A DNA stretch of 8,043 bases from an uncultured Lachnospiraceae bacterium (GCA_902783935.1 CACZTA010000123.1:1-8043); one strand, 5' to 3'. Numbered from the stretch's first letter, positions 1-6,590 are shown. The notes: generated by a model not told the origin, from the letters alone. Made by a program: numbers and translations.

Positions 1-179
1 AAGCGGAAGGAGGCGCCCCCGTCCGCGATAATATCCACGTCGCGAAGCAGCGCTTCGATTTCATTTTTCCTGCCGACGGCGATATAGGGCAGGCCGATCC
101 GCGGCACGACGCCGCCTTTCAGGGAGTTCAGGATCGTCTGCGCGATCCTCTTCGGCACTTTTTTCTGTCGTTCCTGCAT
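1..179 (-). CDS. DUF2791/BrxD-like P-loop ATP-binding protein, N-terminal fragment cut by the window edge
   Basis: Only the first 59 codons are present; the gene continues leftwards out of the window. The start is the ATG at 179-177, whose first base is the last base of the upstream TGA stop (TGATG overlap). A near-perfect Shine-Dalgarno, GGAGGTGA, lies at 193-186. The visible protein is basic at its start and then contains LKGGVVPRIGLPYIAVGR, an acidic-helix stretch, and IIADGGASFR at the edge. From memory this matches the N-terminus of the DUF2791 (BREX BrxD-like) ATPases, in which the Walker A loop follows directly after the GGASFR stretch. That loop would fall just outside the window, so ATPase activity is not shown here. 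Overlap with the TerB-domain gene implies one mRNA and translational coupling. In related loci this pair often stands next to a superfamily II helicase gene, so the product may be the motor of a DNA-directed stress or defence complex. That role is inferred. Confidence 0.72.
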   Translation of the reverse strand, partial: MQERQKKVPKRIAQTILNSLKGGVVPRIGLPYIAVGRKNEIEALLRDVDIIADGGASFR

Positions 180-2245
180 CAGCAGTCACCTCCGAGTAAT
201 TCTTCCAGATCTTCTGTATAGTCTTCCACGAGGGAGAGTTCGTCCCCTTCACATTCGACAATGCTGTCGCCGATCATTTCCATCATGGCTTCATTGATTT
301 CGTCCGCGATGACGGAGGGCATCAGGTGATGCTCCCGGATGACTGCCGACGCCGTCCCGCCTGCAAGAAGCGTGCGGAGAATCAGGCACTGCAGGCCGGT
401 GAGCGGTAAGGGCTCCGCCGGGCTGAAATCTTCCGGGGCTGCGGGTCGGGAATCCGTCCATTCGGGCTCCGCCGGGACGGAATCTGCGGGGATGGCTTCC
501 GTGACCGGCCCGGCCTGCTCCGGAACCTTCTCCGGGAGTTCTTCTTCTGCCGTTTCTTCCGCAGTCAGGAGCCGGTCCCGGGTCATAAGGGCATCCTCCC
601 TGATCCTGTCGAGACCGGAGAGGCTGATCGTAATGTCCGGGACAGCCGCCCGCGCGGCGGCGATCCTGTCCGCTTCCGCGGCGGCGTCTGCGAAGGGCGA
701 GGCCCAGGCATCATCTTCTTTTTCGCGCAGATAGCGGCCGGTCTTCAGGTACCTGCGGAGCTTCCTGTCGGTCTCGCGCACAAAGGAGCGGAAAAGCGCT
801 TTGTCGAAGAACAGGGGATCATACCGCCCTTCTGTCCAGACGCCTCCGCGGCGCCGGTAAATCCGGCAGGGATTCAGGATGTAGTCGGTGTCTTCCGCAT
901 CCTCCTTATGTCCGGTATAAACGGCATTTGCGAGCGGATGCCAGGGGAAGAAGCGAAGCTCCCCGAAACAGGCGGTAAAGAGGTCCTGTCCGCGGACACG
1001 GCATCCGGCGGCTGCCAGGCGCCAGGCTTCGGCGAACAGATGCATTCCCCGCGCTTCATCAGCCAGGAGGACAGGCGAGGCTGCGGTTTTTTCTCCCGCG
1101 AACGTGCAGAGGGCGCTGAATATTTCCCGGTCCGTTTGTGCAGCCGGATCTTTCAGCACGAGCAGGGCTTCGTCCTGCGGGGCAGAGAGCGGTGTGACAT
1201 ACCTGAGGGCTGTCTCCGGGGCAATGCCGCGGATCACCGCATAGTCGAGCATCCAGCGCCGCAGGTTCTGCCGGATGGACGGATTGCCGTATCCCGCGTC
1301 GAGATAGTCCGTTTCGATTTTTTTCATTGCGGCCAGGCAGTTTTCCTCCGAGGCCGTGCCGATCCCGTTTAACAGCTCATAGAGGTACAGATATACATAT
1401 GCAGAGGCTGCGGGAGCGTACTCGCCGCGCCGGACGCGGGTGCGCCAGGTGAAGTAGCCGCGGAGCTGCAGAATGCTGAGGTCATGGTAGGTAGGGAAAA
1501 GAAGATGAAAATCTTCATCCCAGGGGGCGTCGTCTTCAAAATCTTCCATGAAGCGGGCCTGGCGGTAAAAGTTGCGGCATTTCTGCGCGAAGGAGCCGGA
1601 CCCGTACCGGTAGAGGCTCATCATCTCCCGGATTTTTCCGGGAAACGGATCCGGGATCCGGGAACTGCGGGCGGCGCGCGGGGGCAGATCCGTGCCGCCG
1701 AAGGTTACTTCCGCGGGCTCCGGTGCAGGAATAACCTGCAGCGGCGGTCGGTTCTCCGCCGGTGATTCAGGGCCGGACGGATGACGCTGCGCCGGGGAGA
1801 CATGGCCTGACGGCCGCCGCGGCCGCTGCGGCGGGACGGGCAGTTCAGTGCCGCGGAAGACGGCGCCGGACCGCTCCAGATCCTCCAGCATGATCGTGTA
1901 TCCGCGCTGCTCACCCGAGTGAACGGCCCGGTCAAAGAGGCGGAAGACGGTCTCCGGGTCTGTGTCTTCTCCGAAGCGGATGCCGACCCATTTCTGCCCG
2001 TGCATGCGGAAGGGGGCGGAGAGAAACGGGACGGACAGCTCCGCAAGGCTCTGCCGGCCGCATTTCAGGTCGCAGACTTCGCTGCCGGAACCGGACGCGG
2101 CATCAAAACGGCGCATGAGGAGGGCGACCCATTTGTCCGTGACCGGGTCGCGCAGCACGGAAAAGCCGGGAAAATCCGGCCAGAGGTATTCTTCCCGGAT
2201 ATGGAATTTTTCCTCGGCATAGGCCGCCAGTTCGGAAAGTTTCAC
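179..2245 (-). CDS. TerB-N/TerB-C domain protein with MmcQ/YjbR-like N-terminal domain
   Basis: This is a 688-residue cytoplasmic protein with no signal peptide or membrane segment. Residues 1-130 resemble the MmcQ/YjbR fold, with RDPVTDKWVALLM near 32-44, DLKCG at 59-63 and QKWVGIRF at 84-91. Residues 136-200 are a Pro/Ser/Arg-rich linker. Residues 203 to about 440 look like TerB-N, with the hallmark LRGYFTWRTRVRRGEY at 261-276 and YLYELLNGIG at 286-295. TerB-C-like sequence runs from about 455 to 683 and is split by a Pro/Glu-rich insert at 563-615. The start is GTG, chosen because AGAGGAG sits 7 bases upstream; no other start fits as well. It is the first gene of a leftward operon and overlaps the ATPase gene by one base. 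TerB-N/TerB-C proteins have been linked by comparative genomics to ATPases, helicases and phage or DNA-damage responses. The family name comes from tellurite resistance, but nothing here indicates that function. The exact biochemical role is unknown. Confidence 0.87.
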   Translation of the reverse strand: MKLSELAAYAEEKFHIREEYLWPDFPGFSVLRDPVTDKWVALLMRRFDAASGSGSEVCDLKCGRQSLAELSVPFLSAPFRMHGQKWVGIRFGEDTDPETVFRLFDRAVHSGEQRGYTIMLEDLERSGAVFRGTELPVPPQRPRRPSGHVSPAQRHPSGPESPAENRPPLQVIPAPEPAEVTFGGTDLPPRAARSSRIPDPFPGKIREMMSLYRYGSGSFAQKCRNFYRQARFMEDFEDDAPWDEDFHLLFPTYHDLSILQLRGYFTWRTRVRRGEYAPAASAYVYLYLYELLNGIGTASEENCLAAMKKIETDYLDAGYGNPSIRQNLRRWMLDYAVIRGIAPETALRYVTPLSAPQDEALLVLKDPAAQTDREIFSALCTFAGEKTAASPVLLADEARGMHLFAEAWRLAAAGCRVRGQDLFTACFGELRFFPWHPLANAVYTGHKEDAEDTDYILNPCRIYRRRGGVWTEGRYDPLFFDKALFRSFVRETDRKLRRYLKTGRYLREKEDDAWASPFADAAAEADRIAAARAAVPDITISLSGLDRIREDALMTRDRLLTAEETAEEELPEKVPEQAGPVTEAIPADSVPAEPEWTDSRPAAPEDFSPAEPLPLTGLQCLILRTLLAGGTASAVIREHHLMPSVIADEINEAMMEMIGDSIVECEGDELSLVEDYTEDLEELLGGDC
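186..193 (-). promoter_or_regulatory. Strong ribosome binding site inside the end of the TerB-domain gene
   Basis: Read on the minus strand this is GGAGGTGA, a near-perfect anti-Shine-Dalgarno match. The GGAGG core is 9 bases before the ATG at 179-177. It lies within the last codons of the TerB-domain gene and fixes the start of the downstream ATPase gene. Together with the TGATG stop/start overlap it indicates coupled but strong translation of the second gene. Confidence 0.8.
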
Positions 2246-2252
2246 GTGCTGT

Positions 2253-2259
2253 CTCCTCT
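2253..2259 (-). promoter_or_regulatory. Ribosome binding site deciding the GTG start of the TerB-domain gene
   Basis: On the minus strand the bases read AGAGGAG, ending 7 bases before the GTG at 2245-2243. No in-frame ATG with a comparable site lies nearby, so this site supports the unusual GTG start and the 688-residue length. Confidence 0.8.
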
Positions 2260-2309
2260 GTCAGTGTCTTTTCAGGAACGTCCAGCGCTCCTTAAATATA
2301 TGCCTGTTC

Positions 2310-2338
2310 ATTATAACCTGACTCGAAAGACGGCTCAA
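2310..2338 (-). promoter_or_regulatory. Sigma-A type promoter of the TerB-domain operon
   Basis: On the minus strand the -35 box is TTGAGC (2338-2333; 4 of 6 consensus bases) and the -10 box is a perfect TATAAT (2315-2310), with the ideal 17-base spacer. Transcription would begin near 2303 and give a leader of roughly 58 bases before the GTG start. The prediction is by consensus match only. Confidence 0.65.
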
Positions 2339-2339
2339 G

Positions 2340-2353
2340 ACTGCTAAAACAGT
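2340..2353. promoter_or_regulatory. Small inverted repeat between the two divergent -35 boxes
   Basis: ACTG and CAGT form perfect 4-base arms around a 6-base A-rich centre (CTAAAA). The element sits between the minus-strand -35 (2333-2338) and the plus-strand -35 (2353-2358), where a bound repressor or activator could affect both promoters. Arms this short occur often by chance, so an operator role is only a suggestion. Confidence 0.25.
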
Positions 2354-2382
2354 GGAAAAGTAAAAACAAGATGCCGTATAAT
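2353..2382 (+). promoter_or_regulatory. Sigma-A type promoter of the c-di-GMP enzyme gene
   Basis: The -35 box TGGAAA (2353-2358; 4 of 6) and a perfect TATAAT -10 box (2377-2382) are separated by 18 bases. Transcription would start near 2389, giving a short leader of about 31 bases. That leader holds the ribosome site AGAGGAG (2406-2412), 7 bases before the ATG. The leader is too short for a c-di-GMP riboswitch. Confidence 0.6.
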
Positions 2383-2419
2383 AACAGGTAATGACAGAAA
2401 CTTAAAGAGGAGTAAATAT

Positions 2420-5400
2420 ATGAGCGACGGAATGCTGGAGAACCGCAGGGAAATTGACGGAGAGAACCGCAGGAGGCAGATCCTGATCGCGGATGATGAG
2501 CTGGTCAACCGGGAGCTTCTGAGGGCTGTCCTGGAGGACGGGTATGATCTCCTGTTCGCGGAGGACGGCGCGAAGACGCTGGAAATGATCAGGCAGTACA
2601 GGGAAACCCTTTCCCTGGTCCTTCTGGATATTCTCATGCCGGTCATGTCCGGATTTGATGTGCTGAAGGCGGTCAGAGAAGACAAGGCACTTTCCAGGAT
2701 CCCTGTCATTGTGCTGACAGCGGAAAAAAGTACGGAGATAGAGAGCCTGAAGCTCGGCGCGATCGACTTCATCCCGAAACCGTATCCGGATGCGGGCGTC
2801 ATCCGGGCCCGCGTCGTCCGTACCATTGAGCTGTCGGAAGACAGGGATATTATCCAGTCGACAGAGAGAGATGCGCTGACCGGCCTTTATAACAAGGAAT
2901 ATTTTTACCGGTACGCGGAGCAGATTGACCAGCGCAAGAAAGAGACGGTGATGGATGCCGTTGTGGTGGATGTCAATCATTTCAGGATGATCAATGAGCG
3001 GTACGGAAAAGCCTACGGTGACGAGGTGCTCCGGCGCATCAGTGAGGTCCTGAAAGAGTTCGGCGGAATTGCCTGCCGCAGAGAAGCCGATACGTTCCTC
3101 ATTTACTGCCCGCACAGGGAAGACTATCAGGAACTTCTGGACCGCGCTGATACCCTCCTGACTGACAGCGACGCCGCCAGCAGCAGGATCCGCCTGCGGA
3201 TGGGGGTTTACACCGAAGTCGACAAGAGCATCGACATCGAGCGCCGCTTTGACCGCGCCAAGATGGCGGCGGACACGGTGAAGGGAAAGTTTACGAGGCC
3301 GGTTGCATTTTACGATAATAACCTGCATAAACGGGAGCTCTATGCGGAGCAGCTGATTGAAGATTTCCCGACTGCCATCGCGGAGAACCAGTTCAAGGTC
3401 TTCTACCAGCCGAAGTTTGATGTCCGCCCGGACACGCCGGTCCTCGCGAGCGCGGAGGCCCTCGTCCGCTGGTTCCATCCGGAGCTCGGCATGGTCAGTC
3501 CCGGCGTGTTCATCCCGCTTTTTGAAGAGAACGGCCTGATCCAGAAGCTGGATACTTATGTGTGGAAAGAAACCGCGAGGCAGATCCGGGAGTGGAAGGA
3601 CCGGTTCCATTATTCGATTCCGGTCTCGGTCAATGTGTCCCGGATCGATATGTATGACCCGAATCTTCCGAACACCCTGCAGGACATTATCGGGGAATAT
3701 GATCTCTCAGGCAGCGAACTGCTTCTCGAAGTGACGGAATCCGCCTACGCGGAGGATTCGGAGCAGATCGTGAAAATGGTTGAGAGCCTGCGCGACCTCG
3801 GTTTCAAGATCGAAATGGATGATTTCGGAACCGGCTACTCATCTCTCAACATGATTTCCAACCTGCCGATCGACGCGCTGAAGCTCGACATGCAGTTTAT
3901 CCGCGATGCCTTCCGGGAGGGGGGCAATACGCATATGCTGGAGGTCATCATCAGCATCGCAAAATACCTCGGGGTGCCGGTGATTGCGGAAGGCGTTGAG
4001 ACGGAAGAACAGCTGAGGGCGCTGAAAACGCTCGGCTGCGATATCGTACAGGGCTACTTCTTCTCAAAGCCGGTTCCGGCGCCGGAGTATGAGGCATTCA
4101 TCCTGCAGCGGAAGGAAGCGGATTTCGCGGAAGCGGAGGGGCTGGAAGCGGAAGGAGGCTTAGAAGATTTTCCGGAAATTGAAGGGGAGGGTTCCCCCGC
4201 CGGCGGCGGACAGGAAGCGGCCGATGCCAGGGTGTATGAGCTTCGTGAAAAAAGGGAGCGCCCGCAGCAGAAACATGAAGAGCAGACGCTTTCTTCAGAG
4301 GAGCATACCGGCATCCAGCTGAAGACCACGTCGATTTTCTTCGTCATACTGGCACTGGCGGCTGCGGTCGCGCTGCTTATCGCGGACCTCTCCGTCACGA
4401 GGGGATGCCAGCGGATGGAGAACGCAAGCGACCGGTACATATCCGCACAGCTCGCGGCTTCAAATATGGAATCCGGGTCCGATTACCTGACGGACCGCGT
4501 GCGCTGCTTCGTGGTTACCGGGGAAGTGGAGTATCTCGGGGATTTCTTTGAGGAAGTCAATGTGACGCGGCGCAGGGACAGGGCTGTGGAAGACCTGGAA
4601 CGTCTGCTGGAGGGGAATGATAAAGAGGCGCTGGAAAACCTCAGCAAAGCGCTGTCTCTCTCGAATGAACTCGTGGATATCGAAAATCTGGCCATGCGCC
4701 TGATGCTCGAGACGGGAGATTATGACGTATCCGACATGCCGCAGGAAATCCGGGATATCGAACTGAGCCCGGAGGATCGTGCTCTCTCGCATGGAAAACT
4801 GAAAGAGAAGGCCCAGAAGCTTGTGTTTGATAATAATTACATGCACCACAAGGACCGCATCCGCGAGAATGTCGGTCTCTGCACGCAGGCGCTGATCCGC
4901 TCCTCCAGCCAGGAGTTTGAACAGGCTTCGGCGCAGCTGGCGCTGCTCGTCAATATCCAGACGGCTTTGACGATCCTGTTCCTCCTGATTGTGCTCGGCA
5001 TCGTCATAATGATTTCGCAGATGATTCGGAAGCCGCTGACCAACATGGTCAGGCTGATGCAGGAAGGTGAGGAGATCCCGCCGACCGGCATGGAAGAGCT
5101 GCGGTTCGTCACGCGGACATATAACCGCATCCTGCGGGAAAACAAGCACGCACGGGAGCGCCTGAGCCACGAGGCCTCTCATGACGCGCTCACCGGTCTC
5201 TTCAACAGGGGCGCCTATGACCTCCTGATGGAGAGCGCCGACACGGAGCACATGGCGCTGCTCCTCATCGACGTGGACTATTTCAAGACGGTCAATGATA
5301 CTTACGGGCATGCAGTCGGCGACCGGGTGCTGAAGAGGGTCGCCGAGATCCTGCGGAACAGTTTCCGTTCCGTCGATATCCTCTGCCGGATCGGCGGGGA

Positions 5401-5641
5401 TGAGTTCGCGGTCGTCATGACCCGAGTCAACAGCTCCATGAGGCAGCTGGTGGTCAACAAAATCGCGCGGGCGAATGAACTTCTGCAGCATCCGAAGGAT
5501 GACCTGCCGCCGGTTTCCCTGAGCGTGGGCGTTGCTTTCTCGGACAGGGATAATCCGCAGGGCGACATTTTCAAGGATGCCGACACGGCGCTCTACCGGG
5601 TTAAGGAAGCAGGGCGGAAAGGCTGCATGGTTTATGAATGA
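2420..5641 (+). CDS. Bifunctional cyclic-di-GMP enzyme: REC-GGDEF(degenerate)-EAL-TM-sensor-TM-HAMP-like-GGDEF
   Basis: This 1073-residue protein is predicted both to break down and to make cyclic-di-GMP. Residues 20-138 form a receiver domain with acidic pair D25/D26, phospho-acceptor D70, T100 and K120. A GGDEF fold begins at D151 but carries EADTF at 222-226 in place of GGDEF, so it is probably inactive and may bind GTP as a regulator. The EAL domain (about 308-562) keeps E346-A-L, N405, E440, D467/D468, K488, E524 and Q544, so phosphodiesterase activity is expected. An acidic Glu/Ala/Gly-rich linker (565-634) leads to membrane helix 1 (about 638-659), an outside helical sensor (660-843, containing RVRCFVVTGE near 693-702), membrane helix 2 (about 844-866), a HAMP-like segment, and a second GGDEF domain from D922. 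That domain has intact GGDEF at 992-996 and the inhibitory I-site R983-S-V-D986 exactly five residues before it. The start ATG follows AGAGGAG by 7 bases. No histidine kinase lies in the window. Confidence 0.93.
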   Translation: MSDGMLENRREIDGENRRRQILIADDELVNRELLRAVLEDGYDLLFAEDGAKTLEMIRQYRETLSLVLLDILMPVMSGFDVLKAVREDKALSRIPVIVLTAEKSTEIESLKLGAIDFIPKPYPDAGVIRARVVRTIELSEDRDIIQSTERDALTGLYNKEYFYRYAEQIDQRKKETVMDAVVVDVNHFRMINERYGKAYGDEVLRRISEVLKEFGGIACRREADTFLIYCPHREDYQELLDRADTLLTDSDAASSRIRLRMGVYTEVDKSIDIERRFDRAKMAADTVKGKFTRPVAFYDNNLHKRELYAEQLIEDFPTAIAENQFKVFYQPKFDVRPDTPVLASAEALVRWFHPELGMVSPGVFIPLFEENGLIQKLDTYVWKETARQIREWKDRFHYSIPVSVNVSRIDMYDPNLPNTLQDIIGEYDLSGSELLLEVTESAYAEDSEQIVKMVESLRDLGFKIEMDDFGTGYSSLNMISNLPIDALKLDMQFIRDAFREGGNTHMLEVIISIAKYLGVPVIAEGVETEEQLRALKTLGCDIVQGYFFSKPVPAPEYEAFILQRKEADFAEAEGLEAEGGLEDFPEIEGEGSPAGGGQEAADARVYELREKRERPQQKHEEQTLSSEEHTGIQLKTTSIFFVILALAAAVALLIADLSVTRGCQRMENASDRYISAQLAASNMESGSDYLTDRVRCFVVTGEVEYLGDFFEEVNVTRRRDRAVEDLERLLEGNDKEALENLSKALSLSNELVDIENLAMRLMLETGDYDVSDMPQEIRDIELSPEDRALSHGKLKEKAQKLVFDNNYMHHKDRIRENVGLCTQALIRSSSQEFEQASAQLALLVNIQTALTILFLLIVLGIVIMISQMIRKPLTNMVRLMQEGEEIPPTGMEELRFVTRTYNRILRENKHARERLSHEASHDALTGLFNRGAYDLLMESADTEHMALLLIDVDYFKTVNDTYGHAVGDRVLKRVAEILRNSFRSVDILCRIGGDEFAVVMTRVNSSMRQLVVNKIARANELLQHPKDDLPPVSLSVGVAFSDRDNPQGDIFKDADTALYRVKEAGRKGCMVYE
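4114..4158 (+). repeat. Three 15-bp repeats in the linker between the phosphodiesterase and membrane-cyclase halves
   Basis: GGAAGCGGA occurs at 4114, 4129 and 4144, exactly 15 bp apart, followed each time by a different 6-base tail. The units encode the Glu/Ala-rich stretch after the EAL domain (EADFA, EAEGL, EAEGG). The in-frame period of five codons suggests linker growth by slippage, and length may vary between strains. Confidence 0.75.
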
Positions 5642-6402
5642 TCCGAAAAAGCCGGACCGGACAGAAAACCGCGGATTGCCTGCGAGAGCAGGTCAAGGTG
5701 CCGGTCATAGCAGTGCGTGTCGCCCGGAATGATGACAAGCTCCGCGCGGCGGTACATGGCCGCCGCCCGGTACGAGTATTCGACGGGAACGGTCTCGTCC
5801 GCGGAGCCGTGGACCAGAAGGACCGGGCCGTCGAAGCGGCTGATGGAATCTTCGGGATGGATGAACTGCGCTGCGCGGAAATACTCGCCGCTCAGAGAAT
5901 AGCCGTCCGGATGGGTCACTTCGTCCGGAATGTGATCCGGGTCGAACGGGCAGCCGAGAAGGTTGCCCCGGCGCGCTTCTTCGGGGATCATCCACGCCGG
6001 TGAGAGCGGGATGATCGCTTTCAGGACATCGCGCTCCATCGCCCCGGCCAGCATCGTGAGAAGGCCGCCCTGTGAGTGGCCGCAGAGCACGATGCCGGAT
6101 ACAAAATCCAGCCCGCGGGCATAGCGGATCACCGTCAGGGCATTGGTGAGCCACCTGAGCAGCGTGTGATCCCGGAATTCCCCGTCGCTTCCGCCGTGCC
6201 CGTACATTTCAACGCGCAGAGATGCGTACCCGCAGGCGCGCATGGCTTCCGCTGCAGTGATGATATGCGGTTCCTCCATGTTGCCGGTAAATCCGTGAAT
6301 GACGATGCCGAGCGGGTACGTCTTTTTTTCTGCTTCGGGGAATTCGAGCTTTGCGTGGAGGCGGAGATTATCTTCCATGATATAAAATTCCCGGTTTTCC
6401 AT
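5632..6402 (-). CDS. Alpha/beta hydrolase, feruloyl/cinnamoyl esterase-like (serine esterase)
   Basis: This 256-residue protein has no signal peptide, so it is expected in the cytoplasm. HGFTGN (36-41) supplies the oxyanion-hole region, GHSQGG (108-113) is the nucleophile elbow with S110, D202 lies in HGSADETVP, and H230 lies in GDTHCY. The triad spacing and the insert between strand 6 and the Asp (about 132-190, with several Pro and aromatic residues) resemble the small feruloyl/cinnamoyl esterases such as Lactobacillus LJ0536 and Butyrivibrio Est1E, which release hydroxycinnamates from plant-derived esters. A general short-chain esterase or acyl-peptidase-like role is also possible. The start ATG at 6402-6400 is preceded by AAGGAA; a second Met at residue 9 is a weaker alternative. 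It is convergent with the c-di-GMP enzyme gene, sharing 10 bases at their 3' ends, and is divergent from the secreted isomerase gene. Confidence 0.88.
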   Translation of the reverse strand: MENREFYIMEDNLRLHAKLEFPEAEKKTYPLGIVIHGFTGNMEEPHIITAAEAMRACGYASLRVEMYGHGGSDGEFRDHTLLRWLTNALTVIRYARGLDFVSGIVLCGHSQGGLLTMLAGAMERDVLKAIIPLSPAWMIPEEARRGNLLGCPFDPDHIPDEVTHPDGYSLSGEYFRAAQFIHPEDSISRFDGPVLLVHGSADETVPVEYSYRAAAMYRRAELVIIPGDTHCYDRHLDLLSQAIRGFLSGPAFSDHS

Positions 6403-6417
6403 GATTATTTCCTTTCT

Positions 6418-6446
6418 GCCCGGCCGTAGACCATGTGCGCCGGGGC
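6418..6446 (-). promoter_or_regulatory. GC-rich stem in the esterase mRNA leader
   Basis: CCCGGC (6419-6424) and GCCGGG (6439-6444) can pair around a 14-base loop, with one further pair across a bulged G. In the leftward transcript this stem ends only a few bases before the Shine-Dalgarno (AAGGAAA, 6414-6408). There is no following T-run on either strand, so it is not an intrinsic terminator. It could stabilise the message or modulate access to the ribosome site. Confidence 0.3.
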
Positions 6447-6536
6447 ATCTGCTTCAATATTATTTAATGTAGTGGAATAGTGAGATCGTACTATATTTTT
6501 AATTGTGAAGCAATCGTGAACCCGGTGCGCTCAGTA

Positions 6537-6565
6537 TTGACAGATCTGCCCAGGTAGAGTAGAAA
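6537..6565 (+). promoter_or_regulatory. Promoter of the secreted trigger-factor-like gene
   Basis: A perfect -35 box TTGACA (6537-6542) is followed after 17 bases by TAGAAA (6560-6565; 4 of 6 for the -10). Transcription would start near 6572, leaving a leader of about 34 bases that contains the strong ribosome site. The -10 lacks the conserved final T; GAAAAT two bases downstream is an alternative reading. Confidence 0.55.
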
Positions 6566-6590
6566 ATTAAAAGAGAGTTGTTTCGTTAAA

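Noticed and set aside
908..1372. Plus-strand open frames inside the TerB-domain gene (also 339-734, 1484-1765, 1919-2347)
   Set aside because: All lie antisense to a well supported coding sequence, lack convincing ribosome sites and show no domains.
179..2245. Tellurite resistance function for the TerB-domain protein
   Set aside because: The family name is historical; no ter gene cluster (TerC, TerD/E/Z) is present, and the ATPase neighbour points elsewhere.
1..2245. A complete BREX system
   Set aside because: No PglZ, BrxA/B/L or methylase is visible; resemblance of the partial ATPase to BrxD alone is not enough.
2383..2419. c-di-GMP (GEMM) riboswitch in front of the c-di-GMP gene
   Set aside because: The predicted leader is only about 31 bases and shows none of the conserved riboswitch core.
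2402..3610. Long leftward open frame (402 codons) opposite the c-di-GMP gene
   Set aside because: The plus-strand reading has unmistakable REC, GGDEF and EAL motifs; the leftward product has no recognisable domain and is a mirror of GC-rich coding sequence.
4460..5491. Leftward open frame (343 codons) opposite the sensor and second GGDEF region
   Set aside because: It lies opposite intact membrane helices and GGDEF motifs; the product is His/Arg/Gln-rich with no family resemblance.
5679..5692. CCTGC-GAGA-GCAGG hairpin as a terminator for the convergent genes
   Set aside because: There is no T-run on either strand, and the sequence is fully explained as codons of the esterase C-terminus.
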